Shown here: positions 60,700 to 64,000 of the stretch, piece after piece
Numbering within the stretch: position 1 is the stretch's first letter
How the letters are laid out: each line of letters opens with the position of its first letter
Source: Tubiluchus corallicola
Taxonomy: Eukaryota; Priapulida; Priapulimorpha; Priapulimorphida; Tubiluchidae
Reading direction: 5' to 3'
Length of the DNA: 64,000 bases
Assembly: GCA_030141605.1 (NCBI GenBank)
Contig: JAQGDQ010000543.1
Coordinates: 32,501 to 96,500, forward strand
Notes under the pieces: model-generated
Database searches by the model: none
Told to the model about the DNA's origin: nothing
The model's input: only the letters and a program-made list of their open reading frames with translations
Translations under genes and position numbers: made by a program

Positions 60700-61165
60700 T
60701 CCACGCAAAACCTAGAGACAGACTACACTATTAAATAAATATATGTGATAATAGTTAAAGACTAGACTCTTAATAGGAAAAATACATCACATACTTGTTA
60801 AAAGCAAATGTGACCAGTGCAGATGTGACTTGTCACTCAACGATAGAGCTCACGGTACATGATTGTGGCAAGACTGGTAAGTAGCTCGCTATCAATGATA
60901 AACATGCATCGTGCATCTGCGGCGTAAATTCCCGGAGCAGCATGGCAAGTGGATCGCCCGGAAGCATTTCTCCCAGCAGCCACTCATCCATTTACTAAAC
61001 GGGACCGGCATGCGCACAACTTTACAACCAAACACGAACGGTGACTGCTCAGCCGTTTCCCTCATTCTACGGCAATAAGGTCAGGAAACGAAGAACTTTT
61101 TAAAACGAAATCCAACGAGTTTTCACGAGTCAAAGTAACGCTAATTAACGACTTTTTCAATTGCG
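60700..61165. other. Non-repetitive stretch with a small GC-richer island
   Basis: 60892-61065 on the minus strand is an open frame of 57 codons starting with ATG, within a region more GC-rich than its surroundings. I do not recognise the product and do not call it a gene. Confidence 0.3.
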
Positions 61166-61171
61166 TCTTAA

Positions 61172-61604
61172 CCCTTTCATACCCGTCGTATCACGTGGGA
61201 TGCGAGAATATTTTCTGCCTTTAATAAAATTTTAAAACTGACAGTTATTTGATCTGTTAATAGTTATTTTGATTTAAGCCAATAACAATAGACTAAAAAT
61301 AGTGATAAAATGGCAAACTAGAAAATCTACATAGCATAAAAAACTGTGCAATGTACAGTACTTTAGAGACGACTTTGTACAGATCAGCATAGCATGCATA
61401 CTAAATGTCTTAAATACTTTAAAAAATTATCAGCAGTTGCAAAATGCAACACATTTTTTGCTTTTGTTGTGTTTTTAAAAAAGTCGAACTTTGTTTTTTT
61501 GCACACGACAAAGAATGTTCTGTATCCCACAGGATGCATTGGGAACAAAAGTACCAAGCCGAAAAATTTTTTCTTATTAAAAAAATAATTTGGGACTGAA
61601 AGGG
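61172..61604 (-). mobile_element. piggyBac-like MITE, copy 2 (inverted relative to copy 1)
   Basis: Flanked by TTAA at 61168-61171 and 61605-61608. The ends are CCCTTTCATACCC and, reverse-complemented, CCCTTTCAGTCCC. It is the reverse complement of 39188-39640 with small indels. Confidence 0.88.
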
Positions 61605-61910
61605 TTAACATAAAAAAACAAACACACACTGCTAGCAGACTAACAAAAAACAGTTAGTCAGACTAACACAAAATTGTTAGTCGAGCAAAAATGATTATTC
61701 GTGCCGACATTTTAAGCAAAAAGTAAATAAAAACAACGTTAATAATAAATACCTTCCCCAAATGACCTTCTCTATCCTCTCCGCACGCTGTACACGCTTA
61801 TCGATACAAGATCAAATCGGCCACTAGGTCACTAATTATGTTTCTTATGCATAATTAACGATCTGCAAAAGGCAGTTTGATTTTCCACAGGGAGAGACAA
61901 TCTCTAACGC

Positions 61911-62040
61911 ACGTTTCGGAAGGTCATACGATGCTTTCATACATTACAACAAGCATGTTTCGGAAGGTCATACGATGCTTTCATACATTACAACAAGCAC
62001 GTTTCGGAAGGTCATACGATGCTTTCATACATTACAACAG
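61911..62040 (+). repeat. 44-bp tandem repeat, 3 copies
   Basis: The unit is ACGTTTCGGAAGGTCATACG, ATGCTTTCATACATTACAAC, AAGC. Near-identical copies. Confidence 0.92.
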
Positions 62041-62139
62041 GCACCAGTCGTTAAATCGACTCATTTTATCGAGTCGTCCAAATTTAGGAAAAATCACGAA
62101 ATTGAAAATCGTAAGATCGTAATGCCAAGCGTATTATAA

Positions 62140-63190
62140 AAAAGCAGCATCATAGATTAGTAATAAATAAAACTGTTTGAATGTGACTAATTAAAGGCTA
62201 AAGTTTACGAATCCCCATGCATAAGAAATTGGTTTGTGATGTGGATTAGGGTTAGGGTTAGGATTAGTGTTGGGTTAGGGTTAGGATTAGTGTTGGGTTA
62301 GGGTTAGTGTTGTGTTAGGGTTAGGATTAGTGTTGGGTTAGGGTTAGGATTAGTGTTGGGTAAGGGTTAGGATTAGGGTTAGGATTAGTGTTGGGATAGG
62401 ATTAGTGTTGTGTTAGGGTTAGGATTAGTGTTGGGTTAGGGTTAGGATTAGTGTTGGGTAAGGGTTAGGGTTAGGATTAGTGTTGGGTTAGGATTAGTGT
62501 TGTGTTAGGGTTAGGATTAGTGTTGGGTTAGGGTTAGGATTAGTGTTGGGTAAGGGTTAGGATTAGGGTTAGGATTAGTGTTGGGTTAGGGTTAGGATTA
62601 GTGTTGGGTAAGGGTTAGGATTAGGGTTAGGATTAGTGTTGGGATAGGATTAGTGTTGTGTTAGGGTTAGGATTAGTGTTGGGTTAGGGTTAGGATTAGT
62701 GTTGGGTAAGGGTTAGGATTAGGGTTAGGATTAGTGTTGGGTTAGGATTAGTGTTGTAATAGGGTTAGGATTAGTGTTGGGTTAGGGTTAGGATTAGTGT
62801 TGTAATAGGGTTAGGATTAGTGTTGGGTTAGGGTTAGGATTAGTGTTGGGTAAGGGTTAGGATTAGGGTTAGGATTAGTGTTGGGTTAGGATTAGTGTTG
62901 TAATAGGGTTAGGATTAGTGTTGGGTTAGGATTAGTGTTGTAATAGGGTTAGGATTAGTGTTGGGTTAGGATTAGTGTTGTGATAGGGTTAGGATTAGTG
63001 TTGGGTTAGGGTTAGGATTAGTGTTGGGTTAGGGTTAGGATTAGTATTGTGTTAGGATTAGTGTTGGGTTAGGTTTAATATCAGGGTTAGTGTTAAAGAC
63101 CAGCATCGTAGATTAGTAATAAATAAAACTGTTTAAGTGTGAATAATTAAAGGCTAAAGTTTACAAATCCCCATGTGCAAGAAATTAGTT
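62140..63190 (+). repeat. Telomere-like TTAGGG-variant array between ~95-bp direct repeats
   Basis: 62240-63080 consists of TTAGGG, TTAGGA, TTAGTG and TTGGG-type hexamer variants, arranged in larger repeats such as GGTTAGGATTAGTGTTGGGT. The flanks (about 62145-62238 and 63100-63190) are direct copies sharing AGATTAGTAATAAATAAAAC, AAGGCTAAAGTTTAC and AATCCCCATG, each running into GGATTAGGGTTA. Confidence 0.93.
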
Positions 63191-64000
63191 TATCAAGCGG
63201 ATTAGGGTTACGACTAATATTAGGTAATATTACCCTACATTCAGTTGGTGCTCGGGAATTATCCCTGACATAACGGGATGAGTTTGGGCGTTAATACAAG
63301 TCCAAAATATCCAACATATTAACAGTAAGTATCGATACTTTCCCAAATTCGATTACAACTAACGATATGATTAATTATTTATGACTAATTAATTAACTTG
63401 CCCCCTCCCCCACTTAATTTTCACCCTTCCTGTAACATACTATTCACGTCACTCGTGTAAAAAACTCTGTACACATATAATATCGCATATATAGGTACTA
63501 GGTAGTCTTTGATCTCGGTTCTTGGCTGTTTGTTCTCTCCATATACAAGACTTACTTCGTCAAAGCAAACATATTATGCGGACCGTAGTACACTTTTCAA
63601 ACAAAATAACTAAAGTTACTGAACTGACGCGTCAGACGGCTTTGCTTTACCGGCTGCAGTTGAGATGCGTTGCTGTGGTACACTTAGCCTTTGACCTACG
63701 ACAACAGTTCGCGCAAAACAGCTGAAGTTACTGAACCGATATGGCAGACCGCTTTACAAAGAAAAATGCACTATCATGCGCGATGATGGATTAAAATGCT
63801 GCAACAGTAAGTAGTGGGGAAACTTCACAAGGTTGTTTAATAGACCATCCAAAGGTTTTGACCCTCGTCCATTTGTCCATAACGTACGAAATGCATCAGA
63901 AGACGGTTTATACACGTGTAATGTACATTCATAAGCACGTCATTAGTCGCCTGAAAAGCAAAAATGTCAAAAAATAAAGACGAAGCCACATCTGAAATGA
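63191..64000. other. Window end, with a family C fragment
   Basis: 63570-63780 contains CAGACGGCTTTGCTTTACCG, ACACTTAGCCTTTGACCTAC and AGTTACTGAACCGATATGGC, an inverted family C fragment. The rest shows no gene that I can support. Confidence 0.45.

Overview
The window is nuclear DNA from an animal. The genes are split by GT-AG introns, are AT-rich outside exons, and carry metazoan proteins (a Polycomb RING ligase, a DDX5/DDX17 helicase, an OGFOD3-type dioxygenase, COX11). A TTAGGG-type array near the right end argues against most insects, which use TTAGG. The transposon load (pogo/Tc1-like, hAT-like and piggyBac MITEs, a tRNA-derived SINE, a non-LTR retrotransposon tail) and the many minisatellites fit a non-arthropod invertebrate. 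I cannot place the phylum.

Layout. 1-1907 (+): last two exons of an unrecognised Ser/Thr-Pro-rich protein. 1908-7706: intergenic repeats. 7707-14080 (-): RNF2/RING1, 4 coding exons. 14455-29721 (+): OGFOD3-like dioxygenase, 9 coding exons. 31504-48969 (-): DDX5/DDX17 RNA helicase, 13 coding exons. 49334-54442 (+): COX11, 4 or 5 coding exons. 54443-64000: repeats, with no gene I can support. The exon joins of the four complete genes were checked by hand: every junction has GT/AG ends, phases match, and each reading frame stays open to a stop.

Gene order forms two head-to-head pairs (RNF2/OGFOD3, ATGs 374 bp apart; DDX/COX11, 364 bp apart), each likely sharing a promoter region. The two inner genes converge on 29722-31503. 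The genes do not form a pathway: they cover chromatin repression, an ER/Golgi-type dioxygenase, RNA processing and mitochondrial copper delivery.

The most unusual content is repeat DNA interacting with exons. A minisatellite has grown out of the last codons and stop of OGFOD3. A 25-bp minisatellite supplies the splice acceptor of RNF2 exon 3. An inverted copy of the COX11 intron 2/exon 3 boundary lies in a later intron of the same gene. A near-perfect 200-bp hairpin lies in a COX11 intron. I found no evidence of a bacterial-type defence system, CRISPR array or similar novel gene system.
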